A program made the position numbers and the translations under genes. From positions 1 through 64,000 of the forward strand of contig NZ_JYCN01000002.1 of assembly GCF_000876655.1 (NCBI RefSeq): 64,000 bases of DNA, read 5' to 3'. This document shows positions 43,101-50,638 of the stretch, piece after piece. The stretch's first letter is position 1; each line of letters starts with the position of its first letter. The notes beneath the pieces are model-generated. The model saw nothing but the letters and a program-made list of their open reading frames with translations, was not told where the DNA came from and ran no database searches. Source of the stretch: Arthrobacter sp. SPG23. GTDB taxonomy: Bacteria; Actinomycetota; Actinomycetes; Actinomycetales; Micrococcaceae.

Positions 43101-44176
43101 CCGTGGATCCGGAGCTGGCCGGCCTCATGCACCATGTGGCCGGCGCCGGCTCCTTCGCCGAGCTCCTGGCGGATCCGTCCGGCCTGCAGCGGCTGGAAGC
43201 CTTCAGCGCCGGGACGGCCCCGTATACGGCGCCCGACGTCGCGGTCCGGAGCGAGGACGTGCCCGGCCCCAACGGCCCGGTGCCGGTGCGGATTTACGGC
43301 GGGCCGGCGTCGGGCGCTTTCGGTCCGGAAGCTTCCACCGGCTCTCCAATTACAGGCTCTCCAACTACGGATGCGTCCGACGGCGGCGCTGCCGCACGCG
43401 GCGCCGGGGGCGGCGGGGGCGGCGGACGCGCAGGCGGGGCACCCGCCCTCGTATGGTTGCACGGCGGCGGTTTCGCCGGGGGCGGGCTGGACATGCGGGA
43501 AGCCGACCAGCTGGCGCGGGAAGTGGCCGCCAGGAGCGGCGGGATCGTGCTGTCCGTGGACTACCGGCTCGCCCGCGACGGCGTGCATTATCCGGTGCCG
43601 CACGAGGATGTCCTGGCGGCCTGGCTGTGGGCCGTGGAGCACGCCGCGGAGCTGGGTGCTGATCCGCTGACCCTGTGCCTGGGCGGAGCCAGCGCCGGCG
43701 GCAACCTGGCAGTCGGGGCTGCCCTGTACCTGAAGGATGCAGGCCGGCAACTGCCCGCAAAACTGGTGCTCGCCTACCCGTTCCTGCATGCGGAGCTGCC
43801 GGCATCGGGCGACCCGGAGCCTGCCGGCATGGGGGGTCTTCCGCGGATCCTCCGCTTCACGGCGGACGATTGCCGCGGGATGGTGGAGAACTATATCGGC
43901 GGCCCCCTCCTGATGGCATCCTCCTACGCCATGCCCGGGTACGCGGACCCCGCCGGCCTGCCGCCGGCGGCCGTCCTGGTCTGCGAATACGACGACCTGC
44001 GCGTTTCCGCCGAGCTGTTCGTTGACGGTCTCCGCTCGGCCGGGATTCCCGTGGAGTGCCGGCTGGAGGCCGGCGCCACGCACGGCTACCTGAACCACTC
44101 GGCCGGACTGGGCGTTGTGCAGCGCGGCCTGCAGTTCCTGGCGGACGAAGTGGGCTCCGCGAAGCCGTTCCAATGA
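43097..44176 (+). CDS. alpha/beta-hydrolase fold-3 esterase (second of three)
   Basis: This is a 359-residue HSL-type esterase with HGGG oxyanion motif LVWLHGGGFAGGG, nucleophile in LGGASAGGNLAVG, acid in CEYDDLRVSAE and base in GATHGYLNH. A Gly/Ala/Ser-rich insertion of about 40 residues (~75-115), including GSPITGSPTTD from a 15-bp tandem duplication and a run of seven glycines, sits just before the HGGG segment. It looks like a disordered linker. The start overlaps the second rhamnosidase stop by 4 nt. Probable ester or depside hydrolysis. Confidence 0.88.
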   Translation: MTVDPELAGLMHHVAGAGSFAELLADPSGLQRLEAFSAGTAPYTAPDVAVRSEDVPGPNGPVPVRIYGGPASGAFGPEASTGSPITGSPTTDASDGGAAARGAGGGGGGGRAGGAPALVWLHGGGFAGGGLDMREADQLAREVAARSGGIVLSVDYRLARDGVHYPVPHEDVLAAWLWAVEHAAELGADPLTLCLGGASAGGNLAVGAALYLKDAGRQLPAKLVLAYPFLHAELPASGDPEPAGMGGLPRILRFTADDCRGMVENYIGGPLLMASSYAMPGYADPAGLPPAAVLVCEYDDLRVSAELFVDGLRSAGIPVECRLEAGATHGYLNHSAGLGVVQRGLQFLADEVGSAKPFQ

Positions 44177-44183
44177 TTGAAAA
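44167..44183. promoter_or_regulatory. shared inverted-repeat operator, site 4 (third esterase unit)
   Basis: GTTCCAATGATTGAAAA is a less symmetric copy of the island motif. It matches the site at 50589 over TTCCAATGA-N-TGAAA. It covers the stop codon of the preceding esterase and ends 91 nt before the start of the next gene, the same distance range as the other sites. Confidence 0.5.
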
Positions 44184-44274
44184 TTCCCGTTTCCAGCGGG
44201 CATTCCGTCCAGCAGGCTTAGGGGAGACGCCGGATCGATCCTGATGCCGGCCATAGCAACGGATGGAGTCGTTG

Positions 44275-45165
44275 ATGACTGCAGGACAAGTCCTGAAGGG
44301 GATCGAGTTTTCGCGTCCCGGCGGGTTGCCGTTGCTGCTGGACCTCTACTTGCCGGCGGAGTCCGGACCGGAGGGCGGCTCCCGGGTTACGGTGCCGGCC
44401 GTTGTGCATTTCCATGGCGGCGGCTGGCGGGTGGGGGAGCGTTCCTCCCTCGGGCCGGTGACGGACGGTTTTTCGCTGACTCCCTTTGAGCGTGTGGCCG
44501 CGGCCGGATTCGTCGTGGTGTCGGCGGACTACCGCCTGTCCTCGGAGGCCGTGTTTCCGGCCCAGCTGGAGGACGCCCTGGCGGCGGTCTCCTGGATCCG
44601 GGCCCACGCGGCGGACTTCAACGTCGATCCGGGCCGGATCTACGCCTGGGGAGATTCCGCCGGCGGCCACCTTGCCTGCCTGGTGGGCCTGGGGGCGGAC
44701 GGTTCGGGCGCCCCTTCCGGCAATGGTGACGACCCTTCCGGCGGTGCGGCGCCAGTTGCCGCCGTCGCCGCCTGGTACCCGCCCACTGATCTGGTACGGA
44801 TGGGTGCGCAGGCCCTGCCCGACGCCGTCGCAACGGCTGACGACACCGGTTCCCGGGAGGCGCTTCTTATCGGGGCGCAGCCGGCTGAGGCCCCGGACAA
44901 GGCAGCCGCCGCGAGCCCGCTGAGCTACGTCGGCCGACACGCGCCGCCGTTTTTCCTGGCCCACGGGACCGCCGACCGGTTCGTCCCGCCGGCGCAGGCC
45001 ACCACGTTTGCCGCGGCGCTGGAAGCCGCCGGGGCCGACGTCGAACTTCTCCTCATTGAGGGCTCGGACCACATGTGGCTGCTGCCGGACAAAAGCCCGG
45101 CCGCAGCACAGAAGGTTTTGGACGCCACCATCGATTTCTTCCGCAGGCAAGCCCAGGCCTCCTGA
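44275..45165 (+). CDS. alpha/beta-hydrolase esterase (third of three)
   Basis: This is a 296-residue BD-FAE/HSL-like esterase with HFHGGGWRVGE, YAWGDSAGGHLACLVG, HGTADRFVPP and EGSDHMWLLP as oxyanion, nucleophile, acid and base segments. The ATG at 44275 follows a ggag site (atggagtcgttg). An ATG at 44263 overlaps that site. It opens the unit that continues to the fumarylacetoacetate hydrolase, FAD hydroxylase and DUF3500 genes, so it is the best candidate for cleaving the depside formed by a flavonol dioxygenase. The stop codon lies in a 15-bp tandem repeat. Confidence 0.88.
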   Translation: MTAGQVLKGIEFSRPGGLPLLLDLYLPAESGPEGGSRVTVPAVVHFHGGGWRVGERSSLGPVTDGFSLTPFERVAAAGFVVVSADYRLSSEAVFPAQLEDALAAVSWIRAHAADFNVDPGRIYAWGDSAGGHLACLVGLGADGSGAPSGNGDDPSGGAAPVAAVAAWYPPTDLVRMGAQALPDAVATADDTGSREALLIGAQPAEAPDKAAAASPLSYVGRHAPPFFLAHGTADRFVPPAQATTFAAALEAAGADVELLLIEGSDHMWLLPDKSPAAAQKVLDATIDFFRRQAQAS

Positions 45166-45206
45166 CCCTGCACCTTCTGACCCTGCACCTTCTGACTTCG
45201 CACCTC
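45162..45206. repeat. three-copy 15-bp tandem repeat spanning a stop codon
   Basis: The units ctgaccctgcacctt (45162-45176 and 45177-45191) and a diverged third ctgacttcgcacctc (45192-45206) are followed by a partial fourth. The TGA in the first unit is the stop of the third esterase gene, so the stop has been duplicated with the flank. Confidence 0.85.
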
Positions 45207-45267
45207 CTGACGTGAACCCAGCCTGACCGGCACTCCGTGTGCCCGGGCTAGACCTGAAAGGCTCCAC

Positions 45268-46182
45268 ATGCAGTACATCGGCATCAACTACCGCGGGGAA
45301 TCCTGGGCAGCTGCCCTGGTGGACTCCCGCGTCTTCCCGCTGGCGCCCGTGGGCGAGTTCTGGGCGGACGCCGCCGGCTGGCAAGACAAGTCTGTCTCGC
45401 TGACGGCTGGCAGCTCGCAGCCCGGCGCGCCCGTATCCGCCGTCTCACAGTCCGGCGCCTCACAGTTCGACGACGGTTCGCTGGAGCGCGGCAGCGTCAC
45501 CGAGGTGCCGCTGGTGCCCGCATCGGCCCGGGTCATTTGCGTGGGCCTCAACTACAAGGCCCACGCCGCAGAAGGCAGCTACAAGGACCAGGACCTTCCC
45601 CCGCACCCCACGGTGTTCGGCCGCTGGACGGCCTCGTTGTCGGTGGGAAACGTGCCGGTCCCGGTGCCCGCCGGTGAGGATGGCCTCGATTGGGAAGGCG
45701 AAGTGGCGGCCTACATCGGCCGGCGCGTGGAGTCGGCAGACGAGGCCGGAGCGGCTGAAGCGGTCTTCGGCTACTCCACCTTCAACGACCTGACCGCCCG
45801 CCGCGCCCAGAAGCTCACCTCGCAATGGACCCTGGGAAAGAACGGCGACTTCACAGGCCCCCTGGGCCCGCTGGTCAGCAGCGACGAAGTAGGCGACCTC
45901 CGGGACGGCCTGCAGGTCCGCACCCGGGTGAACGGCACCGAGGTCCAGAACGGCAACACCCGGGACATGATCTTCTCCGTGCCGGCCATCATCTCGCTGA
46001 TCAGCCAGACCCTCACCCTCCATCCCGGGGACGTCATTGCCACCGGAACCCCGGAGGGCGTGGGGTACGCCCGGACCCCGCAGTGGCTGCTGCAGCCCGG
46101 CGACACCGTTGAAGTGGAAATCGACCGCCTCGGCACGCTGACCACTCCGGTCGGCGACATCTCACTCCGCGGCCGTGCCTGA
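45268..46182 (+). CDS. fumarylacetoacetate hydrolase family protein
   Basis: This is a 304-residue FAH-fold enzyme that cleaves a carbon-carbon bond in acylpyruvates or related ring-fission products using a divalent metal. Metal and active-site segments are DWEGEVAAYIGR (~139), YSTFNDLTAR (~170), WTLGKNGDFTGPLGP (~187) and the late ATGTPEGVGY. An N-terminal ~75-residue cap contains a Ser/Gln-rich stretch with small repeats. A gaaagg-type site precedes the ATG. The FAD hydroxylase gene follows with a 1-nt overlap. Together they suggest late steps of aromatic ring degradation, but no ring-cleavage dioxygenase is adjacent. Confidence 0.9.
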   Translation: MQYIGINYRGESWAAALVDSRVFPLAPVGEFWADAAGWQDKSVSLTAGSSQPGAPVSAVSQSGASQFDDGSLERGSVTEVPLVPASARVICVGLNYKAHAAEGSYKDQDLPPHPTVFGRWTASLSVGNVPVPVPAGEDGLDWEGEVAAYIGRRVESADEAGAAEAVFGYSTFNDLTARRAQKLTSQWTLGKNGDFTGPLGPLVSSDEVGDLRDGLQVRTRVNGTEVQNGNTRDMIFSVPAIISLISQTLTLHPGDVIATGTPEGVGYARTPQWLLQPGDTVEVEIDRLGTLTTPVGDISLRGRA

Positions 46183-48044
46183 TGGTTACCCTGCAATCCG
46201 CATCTCCTGAGAAGCTGCCGGAGGAGGTGCAGGTACTGATCTCCGGCGGCGGCCCCAGCGGACTCTTCCTGTCGCTGGACCTGGCATCCCGTGGCATCCC
46301 CAGCGTGGTGATCGAACCGCGGACGTCCGTGGATCCGGCCCGGCCCCGCGCCAAGACCACCAACGCCCGCACCATGACGCACCTGCGCAGGCTGGGACTG
46401 GCCGACGCACTCCGCGCCGCAGCTCCGCTTCCGGTGGACTACGCCCAGGACGTGATTTTCTGCACCGGCCTCACCGGGCCGGCAGCCCATGAACTGCGGA
46501 CCTTCAAGCACGCCTTCCAGCTGGTGCCCGGCCGCTACGGTCCGCAGCCCGAATGCGGCCAGCAGGTTCCGCAGCCCGTCCTGGAGGAAGTCCTCCGCGC
46601 GGCGGTGTCCGAGGCTCCGCTGGTCACCCTGCTGACCGGGTGGCATGTTGAAGAGGTCGCTGTTCACCCCGAAGCTGCTCTTTCCGGACCAGCTGTGCCC
46701 GGAGCTGCTTTTGTCGGACCAGCTGTGCCCGGAGCCGCTGTGCCCGGAGCTGCCGTCGTGGTGGCGGACGGCGCCGGACGTACCCGCACCATCACCGCCG
46801 GCTTTGTGATCGGTGCCGACGGCGGTTCGTCCGCCGTGCGCCGCAGCCTTGGCATCCGGCTCGAGGGCGGCTCCGCCGCGCTGTCCAACATCAGCATCAT
46901 GTTCCGCTCCAAGGACCTGGGCTCCTCGATCACCCTGCCCCCGGCCGTCCAGTACTGGGTGGTGGGTGCGGAAACCGCCGGAATGGTGGGCCGGATGGAC
47001 CTCGCCGATACGTGGTGGGCCATCATCCAGGGCGTGGACGCCGCCGCAGCAAGCGTGTTGACGGACGCCGCCGCCGTCGCCATGGTCCGCGAACTGGTGG
47101 GCGCGGAGGTGGATGTCGAGGTGGTGGCCACGGACCCCTGGACTGCCCGCATGCTCCTGGCCCCCGGCTACGGCCGCGACGGCGTGTTCCTGGTGGGCGA
47201 CGCGGCGCACCTGAATCCGCCATGGGGCGGCCACGGCTTCAACACGTGCATCGGCGACGCCGCGAACGTGGCGTGGAAGATCGCGGCCAGCCTCGCAGGC
47301 TGGGGCGGCCCGGAACTCCTGGCCAGCTACGGGCTGGAACGACGCCCGGTGGCGGCCAGGACCATCCGCGACGCCGCCGCGAACGGCGAGGCCCTCGCCT
47401 ACCATTTCGCTGATCCGGCACTCCGCAGCGCCGGCGACGACGGCCGCCGGGCCCGGCAGGCGGCCCACGAGGCGCTCGCCGTGAAGCAGAGCGAGTTCGA
47501 TTCGCTGGGACTGGTGCTCGGCTACGCGTACGGGGATTCACCTGTAGTGGTGCCGGACGGTTCGCCGGTTCCCGCTGAGGACCCCATCCGGTACGTCGCC
47601 TCGGCCAGCCCGGGCGCGTTGCTTCCGCACGCCTGGCTGGATGACTCCACCTCCGTCTACAGCCTCCTCGGCCAGGGCTTCACCCTGTTGGCCGACGCCG
47701 GCGCCCTGGCCGACGCCGGCGCCCTGGGCGGGGTGCCGGAAGCCCGGGTTTTCGCGCCGGTACTCGAAGCCGCCGCCCGGCAGGGCATCCCCGTGACCGT
47801 CACCGCCGTCGGGCCCTCCGATGACGGGACGCCGATGGCCGACCTGTGGGGAGCCGACGCCGTGCTGGTCCGTCCGGACCAGCACGTGGCCTGGCGCGGC
47901 AGCGTGCCGGAAGCAGCTGCGGCAGCGCTGTGCGTGGCCGCTGGCTGGGGCAGCTCAGCCGCTATTTCTTCTCAGCACCCGACGCAGTACAACGAGACGC
48001 AGTACAACGAAAGGGACTCCCGTGTCAGCGCCGTCATTCCGTGA
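46182..48044 (+). CDS. FAD-dependent aromatic hydroxylase (group A monooxygenase)
   Basis: This is a 620-residue NAD(P)H-dependent flavoprotein of the PHBH/phenol-hydroxylase type. The motifs are GXGXXG in LISGGGPSGLFLSLDLA (~18-34), the DG motif VIGADGGSSAVRRSLG (~205-220) and the GD motif GVFLVGDAAHLNPPWGGHG (~330-348), with a C-terminal thioredoxin-like region as in MhpA-type hydroxylases. Internal duplications add VPGAA repeats (46695-46754) and an ADAGAL repeat in 18-bp period (near 47692-47727). It probably hydroxylates a phenolic fragment, for example a phloroglucinol-type acid from flavonol cleavage. This is an inference from neighbours. Confidence 0.88.
   Translation: MVTLQSASPEKLPEEVQVLISGGGPSGLFLSLDLASRGIPSVVIEPRTSVDPARPRAKTTNARTMTHLRRLGLADALRAAAPLPVDYAQDVIFCTGLTGPAAHELRTFKHAFQLVPGRYGPQPECGQQVPQPVLEEVLRAAVSEAPLVTLLTGWHVEEVAVHPEAALSGPAVPGAAFVGPAVPGAAVPGAAVVVADGAGRTRTITAGFVIGADGGSSAVRRSLGIRLEGGSAALSNISIMFRSKDLGSSITLPPAVQYWVVGAETAGMVGRMDLADTWWAIIQGVDAAAASVLTDAAAVAMVRELVGAEVDVEVVATDPWTARMLLAPGYGRDGVFLVGDAAHLNPPWGGHGFNTCIGDAANVAWKIAASLAGWGGPELLASYGLERRPVAARTIRDAAANGEALAYHFADPALRSAGDDGRRARQAAHEALAVKQSEFDSLGLVLGYAYGDSPVVVPDGSPVPAEDPIRYVASASPGALLPHAWLDDSTSVYSLLGQGFTLLADAGALADAGALGGVPEARVFAPVLEAAARQGIPVTVTAVGPSDDGTPMADLWGADAVLVRPDQHVAWRGSVPEAAAAALCVAAGWGSSAAISSQHPTQYNETQYNERDSRVSAVIP
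46695..46754. repeat. in-frame 15-bp repeats in the FAD hydroxylase gene
   Basis: Units gtgcccggagctgct (46695-46709), gtgcccggagccgct (46725-46739) and gtgcccggagctgcc (46740-46754) are spaced by 30 then 15 bp. They encode repeated VPGAA in a loop between the FAD-binding motifs. Confidence 0.8.
47981..48010. repeat. perfect 15-bp tandem duplication near a gene junction
   Basis: Two identical units of gacgcagtacaacga (47981-47995 and 47996-48010) lie in frame near the 3' end of the FAD hydroxylase gene, immediately before the ribosome binding site of the DUF3500 gene. Confidence 0.85.
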
Positions 48045-49266
48045 TTTTCTTTTCGCTCCGGACCATCCGCGGGTGGCCGGGATCCGCGGCCTCACTGCCC
48101 GGGACTATGCCGAAGCGGCCAAGACCGACTCGTTTGCCGGGCCCATGATCAAAGGCTGGGAGGCGCTCTACCCGGAACCGTTCACAGGAGTAACGAACGA
48201 CGGCGTGCTCCGCCCGGGGCTGTATCCGCTGGAGCCCGCACGGGCCGGCGAGGAAGCGCCCACGGCGGCAATGGTGGCTGCCGGCCGAAAACTACTGGAG
48301 GTGGTCACGCTGCAGCAGGCGTCCCGGTTGAGCTATGCCGTGGACGCCCACGAGTGGCAAAGCTGGGCCAACCCGGAGTTCATGCAGCATGACACCGGGC
48401 TGCGGCTGGATGAACTCGATCCGCCTGTCCGCGATGCCGCGCTGGCTGTGGTGGAGGCAAGCCTGAGCCCGGCCGGCTTCGAGTTGGCCAGGAACCTCAT
48501 GCGGATCAACGGATTCCTCGGGGAACTGGTGGAACTGCCGCTGCTGATGAACGAGTTCAGCTACAACTTCGCCCTGTTCGGCGATCCGTCCGAGACCGAA
48601 CCGTGGGGCTGGCAGCTTTTCGGCCATCACGTGGCGCTTAACTGCCTGGTGGCGGGCACTCAGCTGGTGATCTCACCGGTGTTCCTCGGAGCGGAGCCTG
48701 ATGTCATCGACACCGGTCCGCACCGGGGCGTCAAAGTCTTCAAGGACCGTATCGCGCTGGCCCGGCAGCTGATGGGGGCGCTGCCTGACGGGCTCCGGGC
48801 TGCCGCCACGGTCTATGGCTCAATGGTGGATCCGATCATGCCCGAAGGACGGATCCACCCGGGGGACGAGCGGCACCTGGGCGGCTGCTTCCAGGACAAC
48901 CGGGTGATTCCCTACGAGGGCATTCCGGTCAGCTCCATGCCGCCCGGGGCCCGGGCAGTGCTGGATGATCTGGTGGAGGACTTCATCGCCTACCTGCCGG
49001 ACGGGCCCAGGGCAGCGCGGCGCAGGGAGATCCAGGAGCACTACGGTGAGAGCTGGTTCAGCTGGATCGGCGGCTGGGACGGCCAGGAGGCCTTCTACTT
49101 CCGGCTGCAGAGCCCGGTGGTGCTGATGGAACTGGACCACCACACCGGCGTCTTCCTCAGCAACGACGAGCCTGCGCCGTTCCACATGCACACCGTCCTG
49201 CGCACGCCCAACGGCAACGACTATGGCCGCGAACTGGTGCGCCAATTCCCATCGATTGCTCCGTAA
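48022..49266 (+). CDS. DUF3500 family protein
   Basis: This is a 414-residue protein that I assign to the uncharacterised DUF3500 family. Recognisable features are the FRDFLFAPDHPRVAGIRGLTARDY opening, HEWQSWANPEFMQHDTGLRL, a central GWQLFGHHVALNCLVAG, HYGESWFSWIGGWDG and the C-terminal HHTGVFL...PAPFHMHTVLRTPNGNDYG. No signal peptide is visible. The GTG start overlaps the hydroxylase end by 23 nt and has a gaaaggg site. It is the last gene of the esterase-FAH-hydroxylase unit, so a catabolic role is likely. The many conserved His/Trp/Asp residues suggest an enzyme. Its function is unknown. Confidence 0.82.
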   Translation: MSAPSFRDFLFAPDHPRVAGIRGLTARDYAEAAKTDSFAGPMIKGWEALYPEPFTGVTNDGVLRPGLYPLEPARAGEEAPTAAMVAAGRKLLEVVTLQQASRLSYAVDAHEWQSWANPEFMQHDTGLRLDELDPPVRDAALAVVEASLSPAGFELARNLMRINGFLGELVELPLLMNEFSYNFALFGDPSETEPWGWQLFGHHVALNCLVAGTQLVISPVFLGAEPDVIDTGPHRGVKVFKDRIALARQLMGALPDGLRAAATVYGSMVDPIMPEGRIHPGDERHLGGCFQDNRVIPYEGIPVSSMPPGARAVLDDLVEDFIAYLPDGPRAARRREIQEHYGESWFSWIGGWDGQEAFYFRLQSPVVLMELDHHTGVFLSNDEPAPFHMHTVLRTPNGNDYGRELVRQFPSIAP

Positions 49267-49309
49267 CCGCCCTTTTGGGCATCGAAAAGGGCGGCTACGG
49301 AGCAATCGA
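49252..49309. terminator. long hairpin overlapping the DUF3500 stop codon
   Basis: The arms 49252-49276 and 49285-49309 pair over 24 bp with one mismatch around an 8-nt loop. The left arm includes the last codons and TAA stop of the DUF3500 gene. It is probably a terminator for the plus-strand operon, and is unusual for reaching into coding sequence. Confidence 0.7.
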
Positions 49310-49328
49310 CGGCCCTCGGACCTCACAG

Positions 49329-49368
49329 ACAATGGCCCGGACTTCCTTTCGGAGGTCCGGGCCATTGT
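49329..49368. terminator. hairpin terminator between convergent units
   Basis: The 18-nt arms 49329-49346 and 49351-49368 pair with one wobble around the tetraloop tttc, followed by the U-containing stretch gtgttgt. It lies between the DUF3500 gene and the convergent bicupin gene. With the preceding hairpin it separates the two units. Confidence 0.75.
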
Positions 49369-49441
49369 GTTGTCCGGTGTAGCTATCCTGTCAGGTGAGG
49401 GCGTTTTGCCTGGTGCGGCGGTTTGCCGGGTGCGGCCCGGC

Positions 49442-50509
49442 TCAGATATCCAGGGCCGCCCGGCGCTGCGGCGGCGGGCCAACCACGGTGAGGTCCATCT
49501 CGGCCTGGGCGCGGCCGAACCCTTCCATGTCCATGTACGGCGCGCCGCCTTCGGTGTACATGTAGTCCTCGGTGGGTTTGTTGAAGTACTCAAAGAAACC
49601 GTTGAAGACCGACGGCGTCAGGAAGCCAACCATCTGGGTGTTGTGCGAATCGAACGCGAAGGAGTGGACGGTGCCGGCCGGGGCGTGCAGGAAATCGCCC
49701 TTGGTCAGGAGTACCTCGCGGCCGTTGGCGTAGAGCCACATCCGGCCCTCGGTGCACAGGAAGTTCTCGGTGTGCTCCGAGTGGAAGTGCAGCGGAATGT
49801 ACGGGGACTTGGCTCCCTTGGTATGCACCGCGAAGTAGTTCGAACCGGTGTTAGCCGGCCGGGAGAGATAGGTGAACATGGTCTGGTAGCTCACCAGGCG
49901 CTCACCTTCGCCGGCGCTGAGGAAGTACGGGCTCTGCGTGGCAGGAAGGCTGGCGTCCTGCTGGAAGGAGGGTGCCACCCGTTCCACGTCCGGAAAACTG
50001 ATGCCGAATTCCGCGCCAACCTCGGCTTGCTGCTGGGCGCTGCGATTGTGGCCCGCACGCACCGGCGGGACGTGCGAATCGATGGGGGTGCCGACGCGTT
50101 CGTAGTATGCCTCGGCGCCGCCCGGGGTCATCCAGTTCAGGAAGCGGGTGTAGTGGCTTGCCATCCGGTAGGCGTGCGGCGTTCCGGGCGGGATCACCAC
50201 GGAATCACCTGGAGTGAGGATGCGGCTCTCACCAGGCAGCCAGACATGCAGGATGCCGTCGAAAACGTACAGGGTCTTGTGCTCCACCTTGTGGCTCACG
50301 AAGGGGGATTCGGCCCCCATGCCGCCGGAGATATAGGCGGCACTGAAGATGCCTCCGGTGTCCGCCGCGCGGGCGATGACGGTGACCAACTGCCCGTTGA
50401 TTTCGTACCGGGCACCCTCCCCGGAAGCCATGTAGTAGGGGACAGCCTCGCCGGGCAGCGCGTTCGCCACCGGGAGTTGTTTGTTCATTTCCTCAACGCT
50501 GAGGGACAT
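49442..50509 (-). CDS. bicupin dioxygenase, quercetin 2,3-dioxygenase type
   Basis: This is a 355-residue bicupin, the length of bacterial quercetin 2,3-dioxygenases, which open the flavonol C-ring with O2, releasing CO and a depside. The C-terminal cupin keeps the full 3-His/1-Glu set: HFHSEHTENF (HxHxxxxE) and GTVHSF. In the N-terminal cupin the equivalent segment is SHKVEHKTLYVFDG, where one His and the Glu are replaced. The ATG at 50509 has an agaaggaacc ribosome binding site. The shared island operator lies 80 nt upstream. This gene is the main reason for reading the locus as flavonoid catabolism. A related cupin function cannot be excluded. Confidence 0.8.
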   Translation of the reverse strand: MSLSVEEMNKQLPVANALPGEAVPYYMASGEGARYEINGQLVTVIARAADTGGIFSAAYISGGMGAESPFVSHKVEHKTLYVFDGILHVWLPGESRILTPGDSVVIPPGTPHAYRMASHYTRFLNWMTPGGAEAYYERVGTPIDSHVPPVRAGHNRSAQQQAEVGAEFGISFPDVERVAPSFQQDASLPATQSPYFLSAGEGERLVSYQTMFTYLSRPANTGSNYFAVHTKGAKSPYIPLHFHSEHTENFLCTEGRMWLYANGREVLLTKGDFLHAPAGTVHSFAFDSHNTQMVGFLTPSVFNGFFEYFNKPTEDYMYTEGGAPYMDMEGFGRAQAEMDLTVVGPPPQRRAALDI

Positions 50510-50588
50510 TGGTTCCTTCTTTCCAGTCCGGAGCTTCGCCGTGGCGTGGTCACCAGCATGCCTTCAAACCCGCAGTCCAGGCGTCAGG

Positions 50589-50606
50589 GTTTCCAATGAG
50601 TGAAAT
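50589..50606. promoter_or_regulatory. shared inverted-repeat operator, site 5 (bicupin gene)
   Basis: GTTTCCAATGAGTGAAAT lies 80-97 nt upstream of the bicupin start. It is a near match to the sites at 44167 and 40379, and shares the TTyC...TGAAA frame with those at 20242 and 30496. Confidence 0.65.
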
Positions 50607-50638
50607 ACATTTCGGCACGCCGGTAGACCAGGGCAGGA

